From Pseudomonas sp. ABC1 (GTDB lineage: Bacteria > Pseudomonadota > Gammaproteobacteria > Pseudomonadales > Pseudomonadaceae), in NCBI RefSeq assembly GCF_013395055.1, contig NZ_CP058349.1, forward strand, positions 3,657,501 through 3,721,500: a DNA stretch of 64,000 bases, read 5' to 3'. The translations under genes were made by a program, and so were the position numbers. The first letter of the stretch is position 1, and every line of letters begins with the position of its first letter. Shown here piece after piece: positions 35,657 through 44,818 of the stretch. The notes under the pieces were generated by a model. That model was not told the DNA's origin, made no database searches, and saw only the letters and a program-made list of their open reading frames with translations.

Positions 35657-37251
35657 CGTGGTGCCAGCCAGGTGTCGAAGAATTGCAGGCGGGTCGATGC
35701 TTCATAGTGCAGACCTTGCACCTGCGAGCCGAAGGCGGTCACGGTGGCGGCTTCGAACAGCGGCAGCACATGGCCTTCCTCGATCAGCAAGCGACTGGCG
35801 GCTTCCACCAGCTCGCGGCGGCGCTCAGGCTCCAGCACCCGTGAGGACTCTTCCAGCAGGCGGTCGACCTCGGTGTAGGCCCGCTCGTTGACGTTGCGTC
35901 CCGAGGCGAGGAACACCGTGCGCAGCACGTCGGCATCGGCGCGGGTGAGGTTGAAGAACCACAGGCTGTAGTCGCGCTCGTTGCTCTTGGCGCTGACCTG
36001 GCTGATGGTGCTCTTGTTCAGGCGCAACTCGATGCCGACCTGGCGCAACTGCTGCTGCACCAGCTCCAGCACCGGCGTGGTGGCCTGCCAGTAGTCGACC
36101 TGGAACGACAGGCGCTGTCCGTCGCGCACGCGGATGCCGTCGCTGCCCGGTTGCCAGCCGGCGGCGTCGAGCAGTTGCCCGGCGCCCTGCGGGTCATGGG
36201 TCAGGTACTGGGAATAGTCGCGGTAGAACGGCGTGCTGCTGGCCAGCACCGAGCTGGCGGGCTTCTGGTGGCGGGAGATGATGCCTTGCAACTGGTTGCG
36301 GTCGATCGCCTTGTTCAAGGCCTGGCGCACCGCCGTTTCGTCCAGCGGCGCGCGGCTTTCGTTGGGCGCCAGGTTGAATACGATGCCGGGGTTGGGGCGG
36401 GCGAGAAAGGGAATCGCGCGGGATTCGAGAATGCTTTCGTCCTGTACCGCGACACTGGTGTTCACGTCGATCTGCCCCGACAGCAGGCTGCCCAGGCGCA
36501 CGCCGGACTCCGGGATCACCAGGAATTCGATACCGTCCAGCCAGGCGCGCCCCTGGTGCCGGGCCAGGGATGAAGGCCAGGCGTAGTCGGCGCGGTGCGA
36601 CAGCTTTACATGCTGGTTGTGCACGAAGCTGTCGAGCACGAAGGGGCCGGAGCCGATCAGCGCGCCCTGGCAGCGTTCCTCGCTGCTCTTCTCCAGGGTG
36701 CTGCGGGCGAACAGGCCAAGGCTCATGGTCGAGCTGGCCTGGAGGAATTGTGCATTGGGCTGCTCGAATTCGATCACCACGCTCAGCGGTGTCGGCACCT
36801 CGATCGACTTCAGTCCGGCCAGGTAGGTGCCGGAGAGTTGCGCCAGGGCACCGAGTTTCTGGATCGCCTCGAAGTTGGCCTTGACCGCCGCGCCGTCCAC
36901 CGCCGTGCCGTCGCTGAAGGTGACGCCATCGCGCAGGTGGAAGGTGAAGCGCCGCGAGTCTTCGCTGATCTCCCAGCGCTCCGCGAGCCAGGGCACGATC
37001 TCGCTGCTCTCGGGGTGCTGGTCGGTGAGGGAGTCGGTCAGTTGCCGGCCCACGTTCAGCGCCGTGTTGTTGCCGCCCTGGTGCGGGTCGAGGCACAGCG
37101 GGTCGCCGTCGAAGGCGACCTTGAGCACACCGCCGTGGACCGGGGTGTTTTGCGCCGCGTCCGGGGTTGGCGGGGCATCGCTGGCGCTGTCGCAGCCGGC
37201 CAGGGTGACAAGGCCCAGTGCCAGCAGGAAGGGCAGGGAGCGGTGATTCAT
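35653..37251 (-). CDS. ABC transporter substrate-binding lipoprotein (SBP family 5)
   Basis: A 532-residue DppA/OppA-class binding protein with a lipoprotein signal (LVTLAGC, lipid on Cys20). The family core is clear: PHQGGNNTALNVGRQLTDSL, WLAERWEISEDSRRFTFHLRDGVTFSDGT, and VRQALNKAIDRNQL. It delivers substrate to the permease pair downstream. GGAG precedes the ATG. Family 5 proteins bind peptides, glutathione, nickel chelates or opines; the neighbouring LLM monooxygenase makes a sulfur-containing small molecule plausible. Confidence 0.9.
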   Translation of the reverse strand: MNHRSLPFLLALGLVTLAGCDSASDAPPTPDAAQNTPVHGGVLKVAFDGDPLCLDPHQGGNNTALNVGRQLTDSLTDQHPESSEIVPWLAERWEISEDSRRFTFHLRDGVTFSDGTAVDGAAVKANFEAIQKLGALAQLSGTYLAGLKSIEVPTPLSVVIEFEQPNAQFLQASSTMSLGLFARSTLEKSSEERCQGALIGSGPFVLDSFVHNQHVKLSHRADYAWPSSLARHQGRAWLDGIEFLVIPESGVRLGSLLSGQIDVNTSVAVQDESILESRAIPFLARPNPGIVFNLAPNESRAPLDETAVRQALNKAIDRNQLQGIISRHQKPASSVLASSTPFYRDYSQYLTHDPQGAGQLLDAAGWQPGSDGIRVRDGQRLSFQVDYWQATTPVLELVQQQLRQVGIELRLNKSTISQVSAKSNERDYSLWFFNLTRADADVLRTVFLASGRNVNERAYTEVDRLLEESSRVLEPERRRELVEAASRLLIEEGHVLPLFEAATVTAFGSQVQGLHYEASTRLQFFDTWLAPR

Positions 37252-37292
37252 GGGGTTCTCCAGGCAGTTCGAAAGTGGGCCGATGTGGTGGG

Positions 37293-38618
37293 TCAGCGGT
37301 GGCGGTTTTGGCGATAGGGCAGGCCGAGGTTTTCGCGCAGGGTGGTGCCGGCGTATTCACGCTGGAACAGGCCGCGTCGCTGCAACTCCGGCACCACGCC
37401 GTCGACGAAGTCGTCGATGCCGGCGTGCAGCCCGGAGAACATCACGTTGAAACCATCGGCGGCGCCGGCCTCGAACCAGTGCTGGAGGTCGTCGGCGATG
37501 CTCTCTGGTGTGCCGATCAGCACCCGGTGGCCGCCCGCCGTGAGCTTGTTGAACAACTGGCGCACGGTCGGCCGTTCGCGGCGGATCAGGTCGTAGACCA
37601 GCTTCTGCCGGCTCGGGTGGCTGTCGGTGCTGAAGTGCTCCGGCGGCAGCGGCACCACTTCGTCGAACGGCAGTTCGGCGAGGTCGTAGTCCAGGCTGGC
37701 GAACTTGGAGATACGGCTGAGAAAGGATTGCGGGTCAAGCAGCTCTTGCAGGCGCTGGTACTTGGCTTCCGCTTCGGCCTGGGTCTTGCCGACCACCGGG
37801 GAGATGCCCGGCAGTACTTTCAGGTGCTCGCGCGAGCGGCCGAAACCGAGCGCCTGGCCCTTGATGTTCTCGTAGAACTCGCGGCTTTCCTCGATCGTCT
37901 GCTGGGCGGTGAAGATCAGCTCACCAACCCGCGCGCCCAGGCGGATGCCGGCCTCGGAGGAGCCAGCCTGGGCGATCACCGGATAACCCTGCACCGGCCG
38001 TGCAACGTTCAGCGGGCCCTTGACCTGGAAGTGCTTGCCCTGGTGGTCGAGCACATGCAATTGCTCCAGGTCGAGCCAGGTGCCGCTTTCCTTGTCCTGC
38101 ACGAAGGCGTCGTCGCCCCAGCTGTCCCACAGACCACTGACCACGTCATAGAACTCTTCGGCACGTTCGTGGCGGTCGCCGTGCAGGCTGTGTTCGCTGC
38201 GGTTGAAGTTCTCCCCGCCGCCCAGCGAGGTGACCAGGTTCCAGCCGGCGCGGCCGTTGGTCAGGTGGTCCAGCGAGGCGTATTTGCGGGCTACGTTGTA
38301 GGGCTCGTTGTAGGTGGTGCTGGCGGTGGCGATCAGGCCGATATGGCGCGTCACCAGGGCCAGCGCCGGGGCCAGTACCAGCGGGTCCCAGCGTACGCTG
38401 TTGGGGCCTTTCTCCTGGCCGGGATCGAGGTCGACCTTGACTCCGTCGTTGAAGAACAGCGAATGGAAGCGCCCGGCTTCCAGTTTCTCGGCGATGTAGC
38501 GGTAGTGGTCGAAGCTGCGGAAGGAGTCCTTCGGTGCTTCCGGCAGGCGCCAGGCCGCGCCGGTCAGCACGCCGGGAACGAAAGCGCCGAGGATGATGGT
38601 GTTCGATGGTGAGTTCAT
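37293..38618 (-). CDS. NtaA/SnaA/DszA-family flavin-dependent monooxygenase (LLM type), paralogue 1
   Basis: A 441-residue cytosolic enzyme of the bacterial-luciferase fold that needs reduced FMN from a separate reductase. The family marker ASLDHLTNGRAGWNLVTS is present, with the metal-independent core motifs QAGSSEAG and VLPGISPVVG. The C-terminus REYAGTTLRENLGL recurs with changes in three other paralogues in this window. Members oxidise chelators, dibenzothiophene sulfone or organosulfur compounds. It lies between a TonB receptor gene and the ABC importer, so it probably oxidises what that importer brings in. Confidence 0.9.
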   Translation of the reverse strand: MNSPSNTIILGAFVPGVLTGAAWRLPEAPKDSFRSFDHYRYIAEKLEAGRFHSLFFNDGVKVDLDPGQEKGPNSVRWDPLVLAPALALVTRHIGLIATASTTYNEPYNVARKYASLDHLTNGRAGWNLVTSLGGGENFNRSEHSLHGDRHERAEEFYDVVSGLWDSWGDDAFVQDKESGTWLDLEQLHVLDHQGKHFQVKGPLNVARPVQGYPVIAQAGSSEAGIRLGARVGELIFTAQQTIEESREFYENIKGQALGFGRSREHLKVLPGISPVVGKTQAEAEAKYQRLQELLDPQSFLSRISKFASLDYDLAELPFDEVVPLPPEHFSTDSHPSRQKLVYDLIRRERPTVRQLFNKLTAGGHRVLIGTPESIADDLQHWFEAGAADGFNVMFSGLHAGIDDFVDGVVPELQRRGLFQREYAGTTLRENLGLPYRQNRHR

Positions 38619-38669
38619 AGCTGTGTCCCGTGGTTCGCCTCCAGCCCAGCGAGCAGGAGGCTTGCGTGG

Positions 38670-41066
38670 TCAGAAGTTGTAGGCGAGACGGGCGTACCAG
38701 AAACCGCCGTAGGGGTTGAACGGCGAGATGCTGCCGAAACGCGGGAAGCCGTTGATGTCACCCGCCGGGAAGCCGTTGTCGTCAGCCTTGACGTTGAACA
38801 GGTTGTTGGCGCCGACGGCCACGTCCAGGTTGTCGGTGGCGGCGTAGGCAACCTCCAGATCGGTCAGCCACTTCGCGCCGTAGGTCACGTCGTAGACAGG
38901 GTTAGCATCGCGGGCCACGACCTTGTCGTAGCGGGTTACGGCGGCGTTGATGGTGAACCGTTCGATCTGCCAGTCGGCGCTGAGAATCAGCTTGGTCTTC
39001 GGGTTGGCAACGGTCAGGTAGCCCTGGGCGACACGGTCGAACAGTTCGAGGTTATTGCCCGCCGCGCGCAGGCTGGCAGGGGTTTCCTTGATGTCGTCAA
39101 TCTCGGTCTTGTTGTAGTTGAAGGCCACGCCGTATTTGACTTTGCCGAATTGGCCGTAGTCGACCTTGTAGTCGGTGACCAGGTCGATACCGCGAGTTGT
39201 GGTATCGGCGGCGTTGGTGAAGTACTTCACCCGGTAACCGGCCTTGTAGCCATAGTTGACCAAAGCCGTATCGACTCCAGCGCCGTAGAGGAATCCGGTC
39301 AGGGCGATACGATCGCGTATCTCGATCTGGTAGGCATCGAGGGTTACGTTCGCCTGGGGTAGTGGCTGCCAGGTCAGGCCTAGACTGATATTGCGCGACT
39401 TCTCAGGCTTAAGGTCTTCAGCGCCCAGGTACCTAGCCAGAGGGGAGTCGACGCGCAATGTCTTGGCTTCGACGAACTGCGCAATGCCACCGACCGAGGT
39501 GTATTGGTTGGAGGTTTGCGCATACACCGATTGCGACAGCGAGGGCGCGCGAAAGCCGTTGCTCAGGGTGCCGCGCAGGGCGAAGGTCGGGGTGAAGTCG
39601 TAGCGTGCGGTGAACTTGCCGCTGGTAGTGTTGCCAGCGCTGTCGTCATATTTTTCGAAGCGCCCTGCCACGCCCAGGTAGAGTTTTTCGGTCGGGTTGA
39701 TACCCAGGTCACTGTAGACCGCGTAACTGTTGCGACTGGCCTGGCCGGCGTCTTCCGGTGTCAAGGTGATCGCGCCCTGGGCACCGGGAGCGTAGGGGAA
39801 ACCACCATCGATGTAGGAAAGTGGATCATCTGACTCGGTCTTGTAGCGCTCGTGGCGATGCTCGGCTCCCCAGGAAACTTGTAGCGGCTTGGGCAGACCG
39901 ATCTCGAAAGCGCGAGTTACGTCTAGGTTGTTGGTCCACTGGTCGAAGTAATTGGTGTAGGTATCGAAGTGAGTCGGGCTGGTTGGACCGAGAGAGGCGT
40001 TGAGGGTCTCGTCGGCACCGGCCTGGCCTTTGTCGCGGCCGAAGGTGGAACTGATATCCCAGTTCCAGCCGACCAGTTCCCCTTTGCCGCCGGCCGCTAC
40101 CTGATAGTCGGTTTCTTCCAGGGTGTAGAACGGTGCGGTGCCATCGGGATAAATCTCGGGGACGATGTTTATCGAGTTCGGTCTGCGGAAGTTCTGCCCA
40201 CCGCGGGCATCTCTTTTGCTCAGGGTTGAGAACGAGTACAGCGTCAGATCATCGTTAATCGGCAGCTCTGCGTTATAGCCGAGGTTGATGCCCTTGATCT
40301 TCGGAAGACCGTTTTTCTGAAGCTTGCGATCGACGGTATCGTTGCGTGGATCGCCTGCCGCGTAGATGTCGCCCGTCGCATCGCGTGAGCGCACGGCGGT
40401 CTGCTGCGACTTGGCATCCAGCGAGAGGTTGAGGAAACCGCCATCGCCTAACTCCAGGCCCTTGTTGAAAGTCTGGCGAATGGTGCCACCGTCGCCCTTG
40501 TAGTACTCGCCGTATTGAGTGCTGACCGAGCCCCCATTGTCTTGCTGCTTGAGGATGATGTTGATCACCCCGGCGATGGCATCGGAGCCATATTGCGCCG
40601 AGGCGCCGTCGCGCAGCACCTCGATATGGTCGACGGCGCTGACCGGGATCATGTCCAAGTCGACCGGGTTGGTTCCGTAGGCCGCGGTGGTGTCGAGGTT
40701 GATCACCGCACTGTTGTGCCGGCGCTTGCCGTTGACCAGTACCAGCACGTTGGAACCGTTCAGGCCACGCAGGCTATAGGGCCGCGCGATGCTGTCGTTG
40801 GACGAGCCCGATGGGCGCTGGGAGAACGATGGCAAGGCTTTTTGCAGCGCGTTACGCAGGCTGCCAGAACTGTCTTTCTGTAACTGCGCGCCGTCGATCA
40901 CGTCGATGGGCGCAGGGCTGGTGGTGACGGTACGCGCCTCGCTGCCGCGCGAGCCGGTGACGATCACGGTGTCCAGTTTGTCGTCGCTCTGCGCGGCGAT
41001 GGCCGCCAGCGGTGCGAGCAGGTAACCGGCGAGCAGCGCCGGTGCGAATGTCAGTAAACGATTCAT
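38670..41066 (-). CDS. TonB-dependent outer-membrane receptor, organosulfur-cluster type A
   Basis: A 798-residue receptor. A signal peptide (about 1-25) precedes the plug domain with DTVIVTGSR (TonB-box region), VLVLVNGKRRHNSAV and EVLRDGASAQYGSDAIAGVINIIL. A 22-strand barrel ends in YARLAYNF. GGGGA lies upstream of the ATG at 41066. It is closely related to the receptor at 59171-61672, and both sit next to LLM monooxygenases, unlike the siderophore-type receptor at 47083-49239. Uptake of an organosulfur compound or its chelate is inferred from this context. Confidence 0.9.
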   Translation of the reverse strand: MNRLLTFAPALLAGYLLAPLAAIAAQSDDKLDTVIVTGSRGSEARTVTTSPAPIDVIDGAQLQKDSSGSLRNALQKALPSFSQRPSGSSNDSIARPYSLRGLNGSNVLVLVNGKRRHNSAVINLDTTAAYGTNPVDLDMIPVSAVDHIEVLRDGASAQYGSDAIAGVINIILKQQDNGGSVSTQYGEYYKGDGGTIRQTFNKGLELGDGGFLNLSLDAKSQQTAVRSRDATGDIYAAGDPRNDTVDRKLQKNGLPKIKGINLGYNAELPINDDLTLYSFSTLSKRDARGGQNFRRPNSINIVPEIYPDGTAPFYTLEETDYQVAAGGKGELVGWNWDISSTFGRDKGQAGADETLNASLGPTSPTHFDTYTNYFDQWTNNLDVTRAFEIGLPKPLQVSWGAEHRHERYKTESDDPLSYIDGGFPYAPGAQGAITLTPEDAGQASRNSYAVYSDLGINPTEKLYLGVAGRFEKYDDSAGNTTSGKFTARYDFTPTFALRGTLSNGFRAPSLSQSVYAQTSNQYTSVGGIAQFVEAKTLRVDSPLARYLGAEDLKPEKSRNISLGLTWQPLPQANVTLDAYQIEIRDRIALTGFLYGAGVDTALVNYGYKAGYRVKYFTNAADTTTRGIDLVTDYKVDYGQFGKVKYGVAFNYNKTEIDDIKETPASLRAAGNNLELFDRVAQGYLTVANPKTKLILSADWQIERFTINAAVTRYDKVVARDANPVYDVTYGAKWLTDLEVAYAATDNLDVAVGANNLFNVKADDNGFPAGDINGFPRFGSISPFNPYGGFWYARLAYNF

Positions 41067-41347
41067 ATGTCTGGTTCCCCTCATTGTGGATATGGCGTCA
41101 GGCATTGGCGCCCGGTTGTCATGCCTTCCCTGGCCGTGCTGGCTCTTCCTGAATGAAGGCAATCCCGGGTTTTCCCTGAGGGTCTTGCCTGTACCGTCAT
41201 GCCTGCTAAGGCGAGGCAACGGGTACTCAAGGCACTGCATGCTGTTTTTCGGGCAACAGCCGGCCCTGGCGGTGAAGTTGCGGCCTTCACCGTTGTTCGT
41301 GTGTGTTTCGTCGGGGCTGTGCCTGGTTGTGGCGTGTGCCCAGGCCC
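41067..41347. other. 281-bp intergenic region upstream of the TonB receptor
   Basis: No gene and no riboswitch consensus seen. It probably holds a promoter for the receptor gene, but I find no convincing -35/-10 pair. Confidence 0.4.
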
Positions 41348-42313
41348 TCAGCTCAGCAGTTCGGTGAAGCGCCTGTCCCACAGGGGGCGTACATCCACTT
41401 TCTGGCGGATCAGCCCGCTTTCGTGGAACAGGTCGGCCACCTGCTGTTGTGCCTCGATGTCCGAGTCTTCCACTAGCTTGAGCCGTGCCGGCTGGCTGCG
41501 CCGTTCGAACTGGCGCAGGTAGAGTTCCCGAGGGATGCCTGTCAGCCGTTCGCTGCGTTCGGCCCATTGCCGCGGATGGCTCTCGATCCACGCCCAGGTG
41601 GCCTTTTCCCGCAGCAGGAAATCGCCGATGGCGGCACGCCGGGTCGGGTCTGCCAGGGCGTCACGGGTGCTGGCGATGAGGAAACTGCCGGAGTAGTAGC
41701 CTTCCGCGCTTTTCAGCAGTACGCCATCAAGGTTGACCTCAGCGTGGATGGCGCTGATGCCCCCGGTCACCAGTGCGTCGATATGGCCGTTCTGGAACGC
41801 GGTCAGGGCATCCTGCGCGGGCAGTGGGATAGCCTGCACATCGCTCAGGGACAGGCCGTTCTGGCGCAGCATGTTGAGCACCAGGTAATGGGTGTTGGTG
41901 GCGCGTACATAGCTGATGCGCTTGCCCCTGAGGTCGCCGATATGCTCGATGCCGGCGTTCTTCTTGACGACGATGCCGCTCTGGTTGTTGTCGCCGCTGT
42001 AGCTGGCGATCAGCGCCAGCGGCGCCTTGGCGATGCTGGCGAAGATCGGCGGTATCTCGCTCATGAAGGCGTAGTCGAGGCTGCCGCTGGTCAGGGCTTC
42101 GAGCACCAGGTTGCCGCCGCCGATATCCACCCATTCCACGGGATAGGGCGTGGCCGCCTGTCCGGCGTCTTCGAGGAAGTGGGCCGCGCTGCCTTTATAG
42201 CGCCAGACCCGGAGCGGCTGCGGGCGGGCGGCGCTGGCCAGTCCCGGCAGCAGCGCCGCGCCAGCCAGCAGGGCGCCGTTGCGCAACAGGGTGCGGCGGT
42301 CGAATGAGGTCAT
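41348..42313 (-). CDS. SsuA/TauA/NMT1-type substrate-binding protein
   Basis: A 321-residue periplasmic binding protein. The N-terminus has twin arginines and a hydrophobic stretch (DRRTLLRNGALLAGAALLPG), so it may use the Tat route. The core matches sulfonate- or taurine-binding proteins: DIGGGNLVLEALTSGSLDYAFMSE and GDLRGKRISYVRATNTHYLVLNML. GGGGAG precedes the ATG. No SsuB/SsuC-type ATPase or permease gene lies next to it, so it either uses one elsewhere or serves another role. It is 16 bp after the class II aldolase-like gene. Confidence 0.87.
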   Translation of the reverse strand: MTSFDRRTLLRNGALLAGAALLPGLASAARPQPLRVWRYKGSAAHFLEDAGQAATPYPVEWVDIGGGNLVLEALTSGSLDYAFMSEIPPIFASIAKAPLALIASYSGDNNQSGIVVKKNAGIEHIGDLRGKRISYVRATNTHYLVLNMLRQNGLSLSDVQAIPLPAQDALTAFQNGHIDALVTGGISAIHAEVNLDGVLLKSAEGYYSGSFLIASTRDALADPTRRAAIGDFLLREKATWAWIESHPRQWAERSERLTGIPRELYLRQFERRSQPARLKLVEDSDIEAQQQVADLFHESGLIRQKVDVRPLWDRRFTELLS

Positions 42314-42329
42314 GCTCGTCGCTCCCCGG

Positions 42330-43151
42330 TCAGTCCAGCAGGTCCGGCTGTTGCAGGCGGATACGGTCCCAGAGTGGGAGGAAATTCAGCCAGCCGAAGA
42401 ACTCGCGGCGTTCCTTCGAGGCGCGGTCCGCCGGGTCGATCTCCGGCACCAGCGGTTGCCCGGCGGCATAGGCCAGCAGGTGTGCCTTGGCGCTGTCGTC
42501 GGCCTGGATGAAACGCCAGGCCGCGCTTTCCACGGTTTCCCCGGTGGTCCACAGGCCATGGTTCTGCCAGACCAGCAGGTTGTGTTGGGCGAAGCGCTCG
42601 ACGAAGGCGCGGGTGACGATCTCGCGGTCCTGCTCCAGGGCACCGCTGGCATTGCGCAGGGCATTGCGCTCGAAGATCACCTGATCGTCGATGAACGCCG
42701 ACGATTCCGCGATGATCGGCTCGAACAGGCGCCCGAAAGAGGACCAGACGCGGCCATGGAAACCATGCACGTGGGCAATGCCGACCACTTCGGGGCGGGC
42801 GCGCTGCAATTCGTAGTGCAGGTCGAGGGCGCTGGTGTTGAGCAGGCCGTCGCCTTCGACGACCTGGCCTTCGCCGTTTACCCGCAACAGGTCGGAAACG
42901 CGGATCTGCGAGAAGGGCACGCCCAGCGGGTTGATCCAGAAATGCTCGGTTTCGATCGGGTCGCGGGCGGTGAAATGCCCGGCGACGCCGACCTCGAAGC
43001 CCAGCTCGGCGAACAGCCGGTAGGCGGCGGCCAGGCGTTGCTTGCGGTGCAGGCGTTCCGCCTGGAGATCGGCGTGGGTCGGGACTTGTGTGCTCAGCAG
43101 GCGGTTATCGGCATGCGGCAGGGCAAGGATGCTGTGGGTTCGGCTGGTCAT
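42330..43151 (-). CDS. Class II aldolase/adducin-family protein
   Basis: A 273-residue protein with the class II aldolase fold. Metal-binding histidines are His127, His129 (HVHGFHG) and one in NHGLWTTG (about 206). The acid/base Glu of fuculose aldolase lies in an SExxxxH context; here the same place reads SALDLH, so Ala108 seems to replace it. Either another residue serves or the reaction is not an aldol cleavage. It heads the run of aldolase, binding protein, receptor, monooxygenase and importer genes, so it may process a product of the monooxygenase. Substrate unknown. Confidence 0.82.
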   Translation of the reverse strand: MTSRTHSILALPHADNRLLSTQVPTHADLQAERLHRKQRLAAAYRLFAELGFEVGVAGHFTARDPIETEHFWINPLGVPFSQIRVSDLLRVNGEGQVVEGDGLLNTSALDLHYELQRARPEVVGIAHVHGFHGRVWSSFGRLFEPIIAESSAFIDDQVIFERNALRNASGALEQDREIVTRAFVERFAQHNLLVWQNHGLWTTGETVESAAWRFIQADDSAKAHLLAYAAGQPLVPEIDPADRASKERREFFGWLNFLPLWDRIRLQQPDLLD

Positions 43152-43480
43152 CGGTATCGCTCTCAGGCTCGGTAGCGGTCATGGGGGCGTCGACTGTTCG
43201 ACGTCCCTCTTTGATCGAGCGCTGCGGGATGACCGGATTCCTCTCACCCCACGTCTTGCGCGTCGATAGCCTCCACCGGGTGAGGGGTCGGTACGGATGG
43301 AATCTACTGGAACTAAAACGCCTTGATAAATAATCTTTCGATCTAAAATTATTATTTTATTTAAATATGATCGTTGATTTTTATGCTTTTTGTGCATTTT
43401 ATGCTGGTGCCTTGCCCGATGCCGTACGCAACATCGGTACGGCACGTAGGGTGCGCCGTGCGCACCTCATACGATCCGTA
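43152..43480. promoter_or_regulatory. 329-bp gap with an AT-rich promoter island
   Basis: No gene seen. The 43320-43400 stretch is strongly AT-rich (TTATTATTTTATTTAAATAT core) and lies about 170-250 bp upstream of the aldolase-like gene. It resembles the AT-rich islands before the nitroreductase and the 55.7-kb monooxygenase. This is the kind of region where CysB-type regulators act, though no site can be proven by eye. A copy of the GGTGCGC palindrome lies at 43450-43466. Confidence 0.4.
43450..43466. repeat. Palindromic repeat, copy 4 of 10
   Basis: GGTGCGC-CGT-GCGCACC, preceded by GTAG, just downstream of the alpha/beta hydrolase stop codon on the minus strand. Confidence 0.85.
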
Positions 43481-44257
43481 TCAGTCGACCTGCAGAAAGT
43501 GCAACAGCGGCGCGAGCAGCCACTGAGGGCGGTCTTCATGGGGCGAGTGGTCGGTGAAGGGGATGTTCAACAGGGCGGCCCCAGGCACTCGTTCGACGAG
43601 TTCGAGTGCATTGCTGCGTGACACCAGCGGGTCTTCGTCACCGCGTACCGCCAGCAGGCAGGCCTCGATATCCCGTACGCTTTCCGCCGGGTAGCCGTCC
43701 GGGCCGGTGTCGAGCCAGAGGTCGCGAACCGCCGCCACCAATGCCTCGAAGTCCGGCGCAGGGTTCAGGGCCTGGTAGCTGTTGTAGCTGTGGGGGAACA
43801 TCTCCCGCCAGTCGGCGGCGGTGATGCCCTGGTACAGCGCGCGGGTCGGGTCGTCCTTCGGCAAGGCCCAGTGCGCGCCGATGGTGACGAACCGGTCGAG
43901 GCCCGGAGCCCTGGCGGCTGCCAGGCGCAAGGCAGCGATGCCGCCGTCGCTATGGCCGATCAGGGTGAAGCGTGGTACGCCGAGCGAGTGGAGTACGGCC
44001 TGCACATCCCGCTGGATTCGCGCGTAGCTCAGGGGGGCGGTGCCCAGCGTGGATTTGCCGTGGCCACGGGTATCGATACCGATCAGGCGGTACTGTCCGG
44101 CCAGGTGCGGGGTGATGGCGTTGAAGGTCTCGATATCGCCGACGCCGCCATGCAGGAACACCAGCACAGGGCCGTCCGGGTTGCCCTGCTGTTCCATGTA
44201 GAGTTGGGCGCCATCGACCTCGATATGCCGCCCGTCCTGGTGATTGAAGACCGCCAT
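43481..44257 (-). CDS. Alpha/beta hydrolase
   Basis: A 258-residue cytosolic hydrolase. The oxyanion-hole motif is FLHGGVGD (about 35-41), the nucleophile is Ser103 in GHSDGG, the acid is probably in RGDEDPLVS and the base in FTDHSPHE. There is no signal peptide. The ATG at 44257 is used; an upstream in-frame start adds unrelated sequence. It sits at the left edge of the repeat-rich region beside the GntR cassette but in the same orientation as the organosulfur module. Substrate unknown; an ester or enol-lactone is usual for this fold. Confidence 0.85.
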   Translation of the reverse strand: MAVFNHQDGRHIEVDGAQLYMEQQGNPDGPVLVFLHGGVGDIETFNAITPHLAGQYRLIGIDTRGHGKSTLGTAPLSYARIQRDVQAVLHSLGVPRFTLIGHSDGGIAALRLAAARAPGLDRFVTIGAHWALPKDDPTRALYQGITAADWREMFPHSYNSYQALNPAPDFEALVAAVRDLWLDTGPDGYPAESVRDIEACLLAVRGDEDPLVSRSNALELVERVPGAALLNIPFTDHSPHEDRPQWLLAPLLHFLQVD

Positions 44258-44318
44258 GTGCCTGCCCCGCCTTGTGTGTTCGAGGCGCACAGTCTATCGC
44301 CATTGCCCCCGCCCGTAG

Positions 44319-44335
44319 GGTGCGCCGCGCGCACC
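44319..44335. repeat. Palindromic repeat, copy 5 of 10
   Basis: GGTGCGC-CGC-GCGCACC, preceded by GTAG, about 60 bp upstream of the alpha/beta hydrolase start. Confidence 0.85.
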
Positions 44336-44404
44336 AGTAGTGTGAGCTGACTTGAGGCTCGCTCCTCCTGCTGCGAGTCCGGCGTGACCATGGGAACAAC
44401 ACCA

Positions 44405-44654
44405 CTCGTTGTTCCCGCACAGCCGTCTTCGGTGGTGACTGTAGGAAGAAACCCGCCGACCTTGGCTTTGCGCACCTGGGCTCCCGCCTGCGCGGGAGCG
44501 ACGGAGTTGTGGCTTTTTCCTATAGTCACTTCGATATTTGCCGCGAGCCCGGCCAGCCCCTCGGAGCAACCTTCGCCGACAGGGATGTCGGCGTAGAGCT
44601 ACAGGGATGTATTCATGCGTGTTGCGTAGAGGGGCTGGTCGGGTTCGCGACACA
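44405..44654 (+). repeat. Mosaic intergenic repeat, left copy
   Basis: About 250 bp that recur, inverted, at 52630-52865. Shared blocks include ACAGCCGTCTTCGGTGGTGA, CGCACCTGGG, a CTCCCGCCTGCGCGGGAG palindrome, CCAGCCCCTCGGAGCAACC, CAGGGATGTATTCATGCGTG and GGGGCTGGTCGGGTTCGCG. This copy has an extra ~22-bp piece bounded by CAGGGATGT repeats, as if the other copy lost it by slippage. It is noncoding and lies at the 3' edge of the GntR cassette. Confidence 0.75.
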
Positions 44655-44818
44655 GGGTCAGGAGGTCGAACGGTTCTGAAAACACAAGCCCGTGAGATGG
44701 AATCGGCAGAACAGGATTCAAACCGCACAGATAGTCTTCATAAGACTTCCAGCCTCTCAGGCGCAAAATTCGTACCGGACAGCAGTGTGCGTAGTCGGGA
44801 ACCCTGGCGTGCAGGCTT

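Larger units (their letters stand above)
44258..44818. other. 561-bp gene-free region made of repeats
   Basis: It holds one GGTGCGC palindrome and the left copy of the mosaic repeat. Short open frames here cover the repeat sequence and show no protein family features. The stretch 44660-44818, next to the GntR gene end, shows nothing I can identify. Confidence 0.6.
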
